A stretch of 10,000 nucleotides of DNA from Conus ventricosus (GCA_018398815.1 CM031596.1:59445966-59455965), one strand, 5' to 3'. Numbered from the stretch's first letter, positions 1-7,014 are shown. Notes: generated by a model from the sequence alone, not told the origin. Numbers and translations are program-made.

Positions 1-65
1 CTCTCTCCTCTCAGGATCCACCATGTAGTTTTCGTAATACTGAGGTGCACATAGTCACGTGCACG

Positions 66-345
66 AAGGGACCGTGGTCAGGTGGTTAAAGGGTTCGACC
101 ATGGTGAGGACGGGCGTGAGTTCGAACCACACGTAGTGTCTGATGTTTTCGGGTTGAAACGCCTTTCTGTCCCCACCACAGTACAGAGGTACCTGATTCA
201 GTTCAGGAAAGGTTAAAGGCAGAGGAAGGAGAGGGATGGGCTCCGCCTTCCATTATGCTGTGCCCCGGACACAGTGAACCTCTAACAGTTCCCTGCCCCT
301 AACGGCCAGTAGGCTAGGGGAACTTTAGGCTTTTTTACTTACATG
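66..345 (+). mobile_element. tRNA-derived SINE
   Basis: Short interspersed element with an internal RNA polymerase III promoter. Seen directly: an A-box-like TGGTCAGGTGG at 75-85 and a B-box-like GAGTTCGAACC at 118-128, spaced as in a tRNA gene, with a tRNA-like 5' start near 69. A non-tRNA body follows. It contains an inverted repeat CCCCTA (296-301) / TAGGGG (315-320) and ends near a T run (331-336). The body resembles, from memory, a SINE common in molluscs, which is the main basis for the organism guess. No target-site duplication was found by eye, so both ends are approximate. A true tRNA gene is unlikely because the acceptor and anticodon stems are not intact. Confidence 0.65.
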
Positions 346-350
346 TAACA

Positions 351-400
351 AAGGTAAGGTAAGGTAATGTTGCTTATAGCCCAGCCGACCGCGAAGGGCC
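351..400 (+). repeat. Conserved interspersed repeat piece, copy 1
   Basis: Begins with three AAGGT-type repeats and continues through a segment containing GCTTATAGCCCAGCCGACCG. Positions 356-400 match the reverse complement of 5671-5715 at 43 of 45 bases, the two differences lying in the GCGAAGGG/GCAAGGGG part. It lies directly after the SINE, so it may be that element's 3' module or a separate element. Identity is inferred from the two copies here, not from a search. Confidence 0.7.
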
Positions 401-1080
401 AACTCACAAGTCATTCATTCCACACACTACTTTGAAATACATCTTCTAAAAACCAGTCCAAACTGTTGTTTAAAATCTTTCCACTGTAAAATCTCAGATC
501 CGATGAAAAATGTTAATCTCTTTCAAGAACTCAAAGATCGCGTCAGGCGGAACGTCTCTGAACAAGGTTTTCATAGAATCTGCTGTAACAAGACGGTTAA
601 CTCTTTGGTTGATCCTAAGAACAAAAGGAATGAAACAGAGAGGCGAGATAGATTAGCGATGGTATTAGGGAGTTGCTTCCTCTGCACGGAAAAAACTCTG
701 GTACATATAACAGGTACGATCACGTGGCTGTCACATTTGCAGATAAAAACGAAATTCTGCAGTTTTCAGATTAACTGAAATCAGCCAACTGATAATCCTG
801 TTAGTTTAGCCACCAAACTATGTGATGTACAGGATGTACATCCCCAAAATCGTGCAGGCTTCCGATTAGATTTGAATCGTCGTGACATTGTTCAACATTC
901 AGCCTCATGTTGGTCTTAATTGAGCATGTTTACTTTCAGTCTACATCATGACATTGTGTGCAGTTTTCACACTGACCTCGTTCCAGACTTTAGGATGACG
1001 CTGTGAGTTTGGCACGACGAGTTGAGCAAACTGAGAATGATTTTGCTTGGGCTGTTTTTATCTGTTGTTCTGCTTTTCCC
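401..1080. other. Stretch without recognisable genes
   Basis: About 680 bases of moderate complexity. The only notable reading frame is a 91-codon ATG-started frame on the plus strand at 503-778. It shows no recognisable motif or domain, no strong third-position bias and an ordinary start context, so it may well be chance. Nothing else supportable was seen on either strand. Confidence 0.5.
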
Positions 1081-1083
1081 CAT

Positions 1084-1140
1084 ATGTGTGTGCGTACGTG
1101 CGTGCATGTGTGCGTGCGTGCGTGCGTGCGTGCATGAGTG
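1084..1140. repeat. Compound GT/CGTG simple repeat
   Basis: Mix of TG dinucleotides and TGCG tetranucleotides, interrupted by CATG and TACG, ending in GCATGAGTG. The same TGCG/TACG/CATGAGTG vocabulary recurs in the larger tract at 4958-5241. The long frames across it encode only Cys/Val/Arg/Ala or His/Thr repeats and are not genes. Confidence 0.9.
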
Positions 1141-1223
1141 TCACATGTATAGATATATGTGTTTGCTTTGATTTCCATAATCTACCCTTGTGTATCCTTT
1201 GCTGGATCTGCCATTCTCTACAG

Positions 1224-1330
1224 CTCGATGAAGAAGTTGAAGAGACCGATGGACAAAATCGCCAGGAACCAGTCTCACAACTTTGTTCTGGGTTTCATGA
1301 GTTGATGACTGGATACCCGGCTCCATTCAG
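1224..1330 (+). CDS. Possible internal exon (unassigned)
   Basis: A 107-base candidate exon. Seen: a pyrimidine-rich stretch ending in CTCTACAG at 1223 looks like a good 3' splice site, and CATTCAG followed by GT at 1331 gives a weak donor (GTCAAT rather than GTAAGT). The frame in phase with 1224 is open throughout and begins LDEEVEETDGQNRQEP, an acidic, disordered-looking peptide. A second frame is open for 26 codons and gives a basic peptide beginning SMKKLKRPMDK before a stop near 1302. I recognise neither. The stretch sits between a GT repeat and a (TA)n tract, and no partner exon can be joined to it with confidence. It could be ordinary non-coding DNA. Confidence 0.25.
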
Positions 1331-1396
1331 GTCAATAAAGTTCCCTGAGGAAAACACCTTGGAATGCCAAAACTTTGGGAATATTTTGCGAGGCTG

Positions 1397-1401
<5 letters not shown>

Positions 1402-1446
<45 letters not shown>
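1402..1446. repeat. (TA)n microsatellite
   Basis: 45 bases of pure TA, directly abutting the outer end of the first unit of the 0.6 kb repeat. A second (TA)n at 9144-9172 abuts the same end of another copy of the unit. Confidence 0.95.
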
Positions 1447-1449
<3 letters not shown>

Positions 1450-2070
1450 ACAAACTAATAAATTCCAAGGATAAGTACCGCACCATTCCAGCAACTTACA
1501 GAGCAGCTTGGTGTTGCAATGACTGCAAGAAATATTGAATTATAAACAAAGCTTGCTCTTATGTCTTAGACTGAAGAAATAGGGGAGATACGCATTCATA
1601 TCTGCAGTGGTAGATGATTCTGCCTAACTAACAGTATGTGCATGAGTGGGTGAATGGGGAAAAATAAAATAAATGCTTCTCAAAATGAGCCTTCAGCAAG
1701 CTATATTCTCCAAGAGGGAGACATCCTCCAATAGGGAGGGAAACTCACTAACATATAACTCCTGGTCATATACCGATATTTCGAAACTTGGTGGTTTCTC
1801 CTCAGTGACCGCGGAAAGTGGTAATTTGACTCCTCTGCCTTTTCAGTTTTAAGAAGAATGCAATCCCAGAAAAGGTTGGTGTGCAATACCGTTGTATGTT
1901 TGTTGAGTTTTCAAAAAACCAACCAAAGGTGCCATCTAAGAAGCAAAAGAAAATCATAAAAGAGCAAAACAAACTACATTTTCTTGTGAAAAATAGCAAA
2001 TAAAAACGATATCCCCTAAGACACAGTGCTGAGGGCTAGTTCTTGGAATGAATCCGCAAGGGACTAAAAT
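1447..2070 (-). repeat. 0.6 kb repeat unit L1 (full length, inverted)
   Basis: Complete 624-base unit. It starts ACAACAAACTAATAAATTCC and ends GGGACTAAAAT just where the next unit starts with ACAACAACTAATAAATTCC, so L1 and L2 are head-to-tail. Its reverse complement matches the plus-strand units at 3544-4163 and 4164-4708 with scattered substitutions and one-base indels. It has no conserved long frame and no polymerase or transposase motif. On the minus strand it carries a mini-exon-like cassette: acceptor AG just 3' of 1523, 23 bases (1500-1522), then a GTAAGT donor (reverse complement at 1494-1499). Best described as a satellite-like or transposon-internal repeat of unknown family. Confidence 0.85.
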
Positions 2071-2562
2071 ACAACAACTAATAAATTCCAAGGATAAGTA
2101 CCGCACCGTTCCAAACAACTTACAGAGCAGCTTGGTGTTGCAATGACTGCAAGAAATATTGAATTATAACAAAGCTTGCTCTTATGTCTTAGACTGAAGA
2201 AATAGGGGAGACTACGCATTCATATCTGCAGTGGTAGATGATTCTGCCTAACTAACAGTATGTGCATGAGTGGGTGAATGGGGAAAAATAAAATAAATGC
2301 TTCTCAAAATGAGCCTTCAGCAAGCTTATATTCTCCAAGAGGGAGACATCCTCCAATAGGGAGGGAAACTCACTAACATATAACTCCTGTCATATACCGA
2401 TATTTCGAAACTTGGTGGTTTCTCCTCAGTGGACCGCGGAAAGTGGTAATTGACTCCTCTGCCTTTTCAGTTTAAGAAGAATGCAATCCCATGAAAAGGT
2501 TGGTGTGCATACCGTAGTATGTTTGTTGAGTTTTCAAAAAACCACCAAGTGCATTAAGAGGC
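2071..2562 (-). repeat. 0.6 kb repeat unit L2 (truncated)
   Basis: Second minus-oriented unit, in direct tandem with L1 and very similar to it across the shared part. The differences are mostly one-base gains or losses. It breaks off shortly after the AACCACCAAGTGC stretch, where L1 would continue into the segment containing GAAGCAAAAGAAAATC. A run of 12 G follows. The minus-strand mini-exon cassette is intact: 23 bases at 2124-2146 with a GTAAGT donor (reverse complement at 2118-2123). Confidence 0.85.
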
Positions 2563-2563
2563 T

Positions 2564-2575
2564 GGGGGGGGGGGG
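2564..2575. repeat. G12 homopolymer at unit junction
   Basis: Twelve consecutive G separate truncated unit L2 from L3. The run is absent from every other copy of the repeat, so it marks a rearrangement or an assembly join. Confidence 0.9.
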
Positions 2576-2592
2576 AAGTAAGTCAGAATAAG

Positions 2593-2957
2593 GTTGGTGT
2601 TGCAATGACTGCAAGAAAATGAATATAAACAAAGCTTGCCTTTGTCTTGTGAAGAATAGGGGAGATACGCATTCTATCTGCTGGAATGATTGCTATCAGT
2701 ATTGCATGAGTGGGTGAATGGGGAAAAATACATAAATGTTCTATAAATGAGCCTTCAGCAAGCTTATATTCTCCAAAGGAGACATCCTCAATAGGAGGGA
2801 AACTCACTAACATATAACTCCTGTATATACGATATTTCGAAACTGGTGGTTTCTCCTCATGACCCGCGAAAGCGTAATTTGGACTCCTCTGCCTTTCTTT
2901 AAGAAGAATGCAATCCCAGAAAGGCTGGCGCGCAATACGTATATGTTTGTTGAGTTT
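2593..2957 (-). repeat. 0.6 kb repeat unit L3 (partial, diverged)
   Basis: Third minus-oriented unit, about 365 bases. It starts inside the mini-exon segment (GGTTGGTGTTGCAATGACTG) and ends at TGTTTGTTGAGTTT. Compared with L1 and L2 it has lost many one- to several-base pieces along its whole length. It keeps the acceptor side of the splice-like cassette but lacks the donor side, because the copy begins within it. The indel-heavy divergence suggests either old decay or poorly polished long-read sequence. Confidence 0.8.
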
Positions 2958-2970
2958 ATTTTTATTAATA
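2958..2970. other. Centre of the head-to-head array
   Basis: Thirteen AT-only bases between the last minus-oriented unit (L3) and the first plus-oriented unit (R0). This is where repeat orientation switches. Confidence 0.7.
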
Positions 2971-3543
2971 GGTTGTATTCTTATCCTGCGGATTCATTGG
3001 CCAACAACGCCAGTCATTGTGAATGGTAGAAAATATAAACGAATTTCTCTACAAGAAAGTGTAAGTTTGTTTTCTAATGATTTTTGCTTCTTATGGAGGG
3101 GGTTGAAAATCAACAAACATACTCGTATTGACCAACTTTCCAGCATCTTCTAACACTTGAGTGCAATGGAGCAAATTAAATTTACTTTGCTTTTTCATGA
3201 ATTAAACACAAAGCTTCCAGAAAATCGGTATGTGACAGGATTCATATGATGTGAGTTCTCCTAACCCAATTGGATGATGTCTCTCTGGCAAGAAATATAT
3301 AAGCTTCTAAAAGGCTCATTTTCGAGAAAGCTTTAATTTATTCCTCAAAGTGGAGACTATCGAATACAGGGAGTGGAAATCACAATCATCTAACCACGCA
3401 GTATAATCGTATCTCGACAACTTGTTCTTCAGTGTAAGACAAAGTGAATTTGACTCTTGCCATTCATTTTTGCAGACATTGCAACCCAAGCTGGCTCGTA
3501 AGTATGCTAAAGGTTGTTGGTATTTATCTTAATATATTAGTTT
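2971..3543 (+). repeat. 0.6 kb repeat unit R0 (diverged)
   Basis: Plus-oriented and the most diverged copy. It can still be aligned to the unit consensus: start GGTTGTATTCTTATCCTGCGG, middle AACAAACATACTCGTATTG and ATAAGCTTCTAAAAGGCTCA, end ATATTAGTTTGC. Large parts in between are hard to align. The mini-exon cassette is nevertheless well kept: TTTTTGCAG ending at 3475, 22 bases (3476-3497), then GTAAGT at 3498-3503. A second acceptor-like site present in R1 and R2 (TTGCTTCTTAG) is lost here, reading TTAT. Confidence 0.7.
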
Positions 3544-4163
3544 GCTTGTATTTTGTCCCTTGCGGATTCATTCCAAGAACTGAGCCCTCGCACTTGTGTC
3601 TTAGAGGATATCGTTTTATATTTCTATTTTTCACAAGAAAATTGAGTTTGTTTTGCTCTTTTATGATTTTCTTTTGCTTCTTAGAGGCACTTTGGTTGGT
3701 TTTTTGAAAACTCAACAAACATACTACGGTATTGCACACCAACCTTTTCTGGGATTGCATTCTTCTTACAAACTGAAAGGCAGAGGAGTCAAATTACCAC
3801 TTTCGCGGTCACTGAGGAGAAACCACCAGTTTCGAAATATCGGTATTTGTAAATGGAGTTATATGTTAGTGAGTTTCCCTCCCTATTGGAGGATGTCTCC
3901 CTCTTGGAGAGATATAAGCTTGCTGAAGGCTCATGGAGAAGCATTTATTTTATTTTTCCCCATTCACCCACTCATGCACATATGTTAGTAGGCAGAATCA
4001 TCTACCATGCAGATATGAATGCGTATCTCCCCCTATTTCTTCAGTCTAAGACATAAGAGCAAGCTTGGTTTATAATTCAATATTTCTTGCAGTCATGCAA
4101 CACCAAGCTGCTCTGTAAGTTGCTGGAACGTTGCGGTTACTTATCCTTGGAATTTATTAGTTT
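3544..4163 (+). repeat. 0.6 kb repeat unit R1 (full length)
   Basis: Complete plus-oriented unit of about 620 bases, in direct tandem with R2. It contains the acceptor-like TTTTGCTTCTTAG ending at 3684 and the mini-exon cassette: TATTTCTTGCAG ending at 4092, 22 bases (4093-4114), GTAAGT at 4115-4120. Open frames of up to about 110 codons cross it, but they shift between copies because of indels, so there is no sign of a maintained protein. Confidence 0.85.
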
Positions 4164-4708
4164 GTTGTATTTTAGTCCCTTGCGGATTCATTCAAGAACT
4201 AGCCCTCAGCACTTGTGTCTTAGAGGATATCGTTTTATTATTTTCTATTTTTCACAAGAAAATGTAGTTTGTTTTGCTCTTTATGATTTTCTTTTGCTTC
4301 TTAGATGGCACCTTTGGTTGGTTTTTGAAAACTCAACAAACATACTACCGGTATTGCACACCAACCTTTTCTGGGATTGCATTCTTCTTAAAACTGAAAA
4401 GGCAGAGGAGTCAAATTACCACTTTCCGCGGTCACTGAGGAGAAACCACCAAGTTTCGAAATATCGGTATATGACCAGGAGTTATATGTTAGTGAGTTTC
4501 CCTCCCATATTGGAGGATGTCTCCTCTTGGAGAATATAAGCTTGCTGAAGGCTCATTTTGAGAAGCATTTATTTTATTTTTCCCCATTCACCCACTCATG
4601 CACATACTGTTAGTTAGGCAGAATATCTACCACTGCAGATATGAATGCGTATCTCCCCTATTTCTTCAGTCTAAGACATAAGAGCAAGCTTTGTTTATAA
4701 TTCAATAT
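4164..4708 (+). repeat. 0.6 kb repeat unit R2 (3' truncated)
   Basis: Third plus-oriented unit, about 545 bases and very similar to R1 and to the reverse complement of L1. It stops at TTCAATAT, just before where the cassette acceptor would be, and gives way to a TA/GATA simple repeat. Because L1 reaches about 95 bases further at the equivalent end, the two arms of the array are not mirror images. Confidence 0.85.
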
Positions 4709-4812
4709 ATAGATATATAGAGATATAGATATACATATATGTTCTATGTATGTGTGTTTGTATGTATGCATTCTCTCTCTCTCTCTTCTCGCTCTCTCTC
4801 TCTCTTCTCTCC
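4709..4812. repeat. TA/GATA, TGTA and CT simple repeats
   Basis: A TATAGATATA-type tract (to about 4739), a short TGTATG-rich part, then a CT-rich run (4771-4812) with a few interruptions. This forms the right edge of the repeat array. Confidence 0.9.
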
Positions 4813-4956
4813 TTTTGGGATCCTTGTTTTCTGCCCTTGTAGAGTTTACTGAAAGAGGCAGTGTAGACGTTGATTATTCAGAATTAAAAAAAAACCCAGG
4901 CTGCTTCGTGTGGCTTCAGAACTTGTATTTTGTTCACGAATTTTCTCATTTTCTCT

Positions 4957-4957
<1 letters not shown>

Positions 4958-5000
<43 letters not shown>

Positions 5001-5049
5001 CGTGCGTGCATGCGTACGTACATGAGTGCGTGCGTGCGTGCGTGCGTGC

Positions 5050-5087
<38 letters not shown>

Positions 5088-5144
5088 GTGCTTGTGTGCG
5101 TGTATGCATGCATGTGTGCGAGTTTGTGCGTGTGTGTATGTGTT

Positions 5145-5190
<46 letters not shown>

Positions 5191-5206
5191 TGCGTTCGCG
5201 AGCGCG

Positions 5207-5241
<35 letters not shown>
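4958..5241. repeat. Long compound GT/CGTG microsatellite
   Basis: About 284 bases of TG, TGCG, CGCG, TACG and TATG blocks, ending TACACACC. 4958-5024 is strictly alternating purine/pyrimidine and includes CGCGCGCG, a classical Z-DNA-prone composition. All long frames here give Val/Cys or His/Thr repeats and are artefacts of the tract. Confidence 0.95.
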
Positions 5242-5243
<2 letters not shown>

Positions 5244-5303
5244 ACACCACGTAACAATACTTGACGCTTCCTTGTTTTTACCGTTTACGTTTCTTTACAC
5301 CAG

Positions 5304-5553
5304 AGACCAAAATGTACTGTTTGCTGCTGACAACATAATAGTACGATCCCCCTTTGTATACATGTGCTGTGATGGTCAGTGTTTAGATACCTTGGCAAGG
5401 TTCAATACACCAGCAATCGAAGGAAACTGTTGCACCGGCACACATAGCCTCCGTTGTCAGCAATGTGACAAACAGCTGCATTTAAGGGGCGCAGTGCAGT
5501 TCTTTTCTTCGTCTCCCCAAGCTCCGTGGGCAGTCCTCGGAGTACCACACTGA
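5304..5553 (+). CDS. Possible Cys-rich terminal exon (unassigned)
   Basis: An open stretch of about 83 codons ending at a TGA (5551-5553). A pyrimidine-rich sequence ending CTTTACACCAG at 5303 would serve as a 3' splice site. The peptide has clustered cysteines (CCDGQC, then NCC, then CQQC about 20 residues later), which could suggest a secreted or zinc-binding domain, but the spacing fits no family I recognise. No upstream exon is visible, since the sequence before it is a GT microsatellite. A 64-codon frame on the opposite strand (5402-5596) overlaps it, so neither strand is compelling. Chance is quite possible. Confidence 0.2.
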
Positions 5554-5670
5554 AGAACACTTCACCACGTTTCTCCGCTGCAGTGACTGTTATCAAAGAT
5601 CCAGACTGTATTGGTATTGACGCTTATATGCCATGTTTCCTCTCTGCTTGCGTGGTGACAGCCCTGATGT

Positions 5671-5715
5671 GGCCCCTTGCGGTCGGCTGGGCTATAAGCA
5701 ACATTACCTTACCTT
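5671..5715 (-). repeat. Conserved interspersed repeat piece, copy 2
   Basis: Reverse complement of 356-400 with 43 of 45 identical bases. The bases just beyond (5661-5670, GCCCTGATGT) probably belong to the same element, but copy 1 has lost similarity there. No A or B box was seen next to this copy, so it is a fragment. Confidence 0.7.
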
Positions 5716-5791
5716 GCCGTTGCTTTTTCTGATGATTTTGTACTTTGTTCATGCAAGAGATTTTAGATTGTGTCGTTTCAGCGGGCTCGTC

Positions 5792-5794
<3 letters not shown>

Positions 5795-5867
<73 letters not shown>
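5795..5867. repeat. (TG)n microsatellite
   Basis: 73 bases of uninterrupted TG, likely hypervariable in length. Confidence 0.97.
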
Positions 5868-5870
<3 letters not shown>

Positions 5871-6529
5871 GGTGAAGAGTTTAGTCTGTCATGCTTACAT
5901 ATAGAAGTTCAACGTGCGCCCATTTTCTTTTCTGTATGATATAAATCTGTGGTAACTGATCTGCCTGACTGCGGCTGCTTCTTATTATGTGCATGCGAGT
6001 GTCAGTTATTCATCGCTATGAACGGATGAATAGCTGGCTGAATGACTAATAGCTAGCAGGCTGATTAAATTAACTAACACGTTAACAAAAGAGCGCAGTG
6101 CATGTTCTTGTCTGTCATTTTTTAATGTGGGTATTGGCAGGACAGAGTGGACATTCTTCATTAAAAATTGACTGTGCCAGAGGCATTTTTAATGCTGATA
6201 TTTTCTTTTGTTTCATTTTTTTCCTCATTCATCGAGCATGATTAATAGATGTCATATGCATCAACTAACATGGCACGGATTCATTTCCACATTTAACCAG
6301 AAATGACGTCATTGACGATCCGGACGGTCGGTGAACATGAAAATGGAATGATCCAAAAACGAAGCGGATCATGTCGCAAGGGAACGAACAACTCAGCTTC
6401 TTACTTGTTGTCTACTAACAGGCGTGCTGCACACTTCAACCCATCTCTAACACCTCTACTAACTCAAGGCTGCAGAATTGTGGGCAAATTACGAGAGTAA
6501 AATTGCGCCAGTCCTTCAAAACCCTACCG
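5868..6529. other. Stretch without recognisable genes
   Basis: About 660 bases of unique-looking, AT-leaning sequence. The one item of note is a full palindromic CRE, TGACGTCA, at 6304-6311, with another TGACG at 6313-6317. A 65-codon ATG-led plus-strand frame at 6303-6500 shows no recognisable features. Confidence 0.5.
6304..6317. promoter_or_regulatory. CRE-like site (TGACGTCA) plus half-site
   Basis: Exact 8-base palindromic consensus for CREB/ATF bZIP factors, followed directly by a TGACG half-site. It lies about 330 bases upstream of the best ATG of the candidate coding stretch at 6636. Function is inferred from the motif only; an 8-mer can occur by chance. Confidence 0.3.
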
Positions 6530-6610
6530 TGACGTATGTGTGCAGAAATACGTCACACTGACGCCCTCAGGTCGAACCGAGGCAGTGACGTATCAGTCCA
6601 CGTCACGTGA
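6529..6610. promoter_or_regulatory. Cluster of CRE-type TGACG motifs with an E-box
   Basis: The 9-mer GTGACGTAT occurs at 6529-6537, as its exact reverse complement at 6549-6557, and again at 6585-6593. Additional TGACG/CGTCA cores lie at 6559-6563 and 6601-6605, the latter fused to an E-box CACGTG (6604-6609). That gives five cores in about 80 bases, just upstream of a good-context ATG at 6636. It could be a promoter-proximal bZIP-responsive block. Against this, the same bases are open in frame with the downstream coding stretch and might be codons instead. Confidence 0.4.
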
Positions 6611-6635
6611 TCTGCCCCCTCCTCCCGTCAGTGGT

Positions 6636-6985
6636 ATGGGCGGCACCTCTACGGCACGATGTGGAACCCCACCCTCTCCCAACCCGCCGCTTAACTACGG
6701 CAGACAAACACCTTCTTACATGTCTGGCTACCCCTCGGCGGCCTCCTCTTATGGCTACCCCTCCGAGTTCCGCAATGCCTCGAGTACTGGGTACCCTCCC
6801 CTCTACCCTGCCATGTACCCTCTTGCGTCCCAGGAGCCAGGGGTCAGTGCCAGACCCCTCCTTACGCTGTACCCACGGCACCCTCCGCTTCGACCTCCTT
6901 TCTGGAAGCATGGGAAGGGGAAGGAAGTCGAGGGGCGGCACGGGAGTTGGGGGGTACTAATTTACAGGAGGGGACAATGTGTTGA
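6636..6985 (+). CDS. Candidate exon, Tyr/Pro/Ser-rich protein, frameshifted
   Basis: Best protein-coding candidate in the window. ATG 6636 has a strong context (G at -3, G at +4). The frame is also open back to 6501, so an internal exon starting after GTGTGCAG (6544) is an alternative. The first 69 residues are rich in Pro, Ser, Tyr and Gly, with five Tyr-Pro dipeptides (as in SGYPS, YGYPS, TGYPP, LYPAMYP), typical of disordered activation regions of transcription regulators. Codons here favour C/G/T at the third position. After about 6840 coding character seems to move one frame: the frame read from 6842 gives QTPPYAVPTAPSASTSFLEA and reaches a TGA at 6983-6985. A one-base loss in the GGGG at 6839-6842 would explain this. 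The unshifted frame instead runs to a stop at 7035, past a consensus donor GTAAGT at 7009-7014. No DNA-binding domain is present and I cannot name the family. Confidence 0.45.
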
Positions 6986-7008
6986 TGCCATCTATCAGAA
7001 GAAAGGAC

Positions 7009-7014
7009 GTAAGT
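7009..7014 (+). other. Possible 5' splice site (GTAAGT)
   Basis: AAGGAC followed by GTAAGT, a close match to the metazoan donor consensus. If used, the upstream exon would be read in the frame of ATG 6636 and end at 7008, with the following (GTT)n lying in the intron. If the shifted frame is correct the exon ends earlier, at the TGA, and this site is not needed. Confidence 0.3.

Noticed and set aside
75..128. Functional tRNA gene
   Set aside because: A and B boxes are present, but the cloverleaf stems are not intact and the element continues into a SINE body.
503..778. 91-codon plus-strand frame
   Set aside because: It has no recognisable motif and no codon bias, and its length is within chance expectation for this composition. 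It is mentioned in the gap entry only.
3444..4539. Frames of 60-150 codons inside the 0.6 kb repeat units
   Set aside because: They are broken differently in each copy by indels, show no domain, and their ends do not correspond between copies.
1447..4708. CRISPR array
   Set aside because: The units are about 0.6 kb, not short repeats with unique spacers, and the context is eukaryotic.
1447..4708. Read fold-back (palindromic chimera) artefact
   Set aside because: The arms differ in extent, truncation points and flanking sequence, and the central units are unequally diverged, so it is not a simple mirrored read. It cannot be fully excluded without reads.
4746..5264. Long frames on both strands across the GT/CGTG tract
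   Set aside because: They consist of Val/Cys/Arg or His/Thr repeats created by the microsatellite, with open frames in several registers at once.
6603..6941. 112-codon Arg/Gly-rich frame on the minus strand
   Set aside because: It is the shadow of the plus-strand Pro/Tyr-rich stretch; an Arg/Gly-rich antisense of a Pro-rich sequence is expected.
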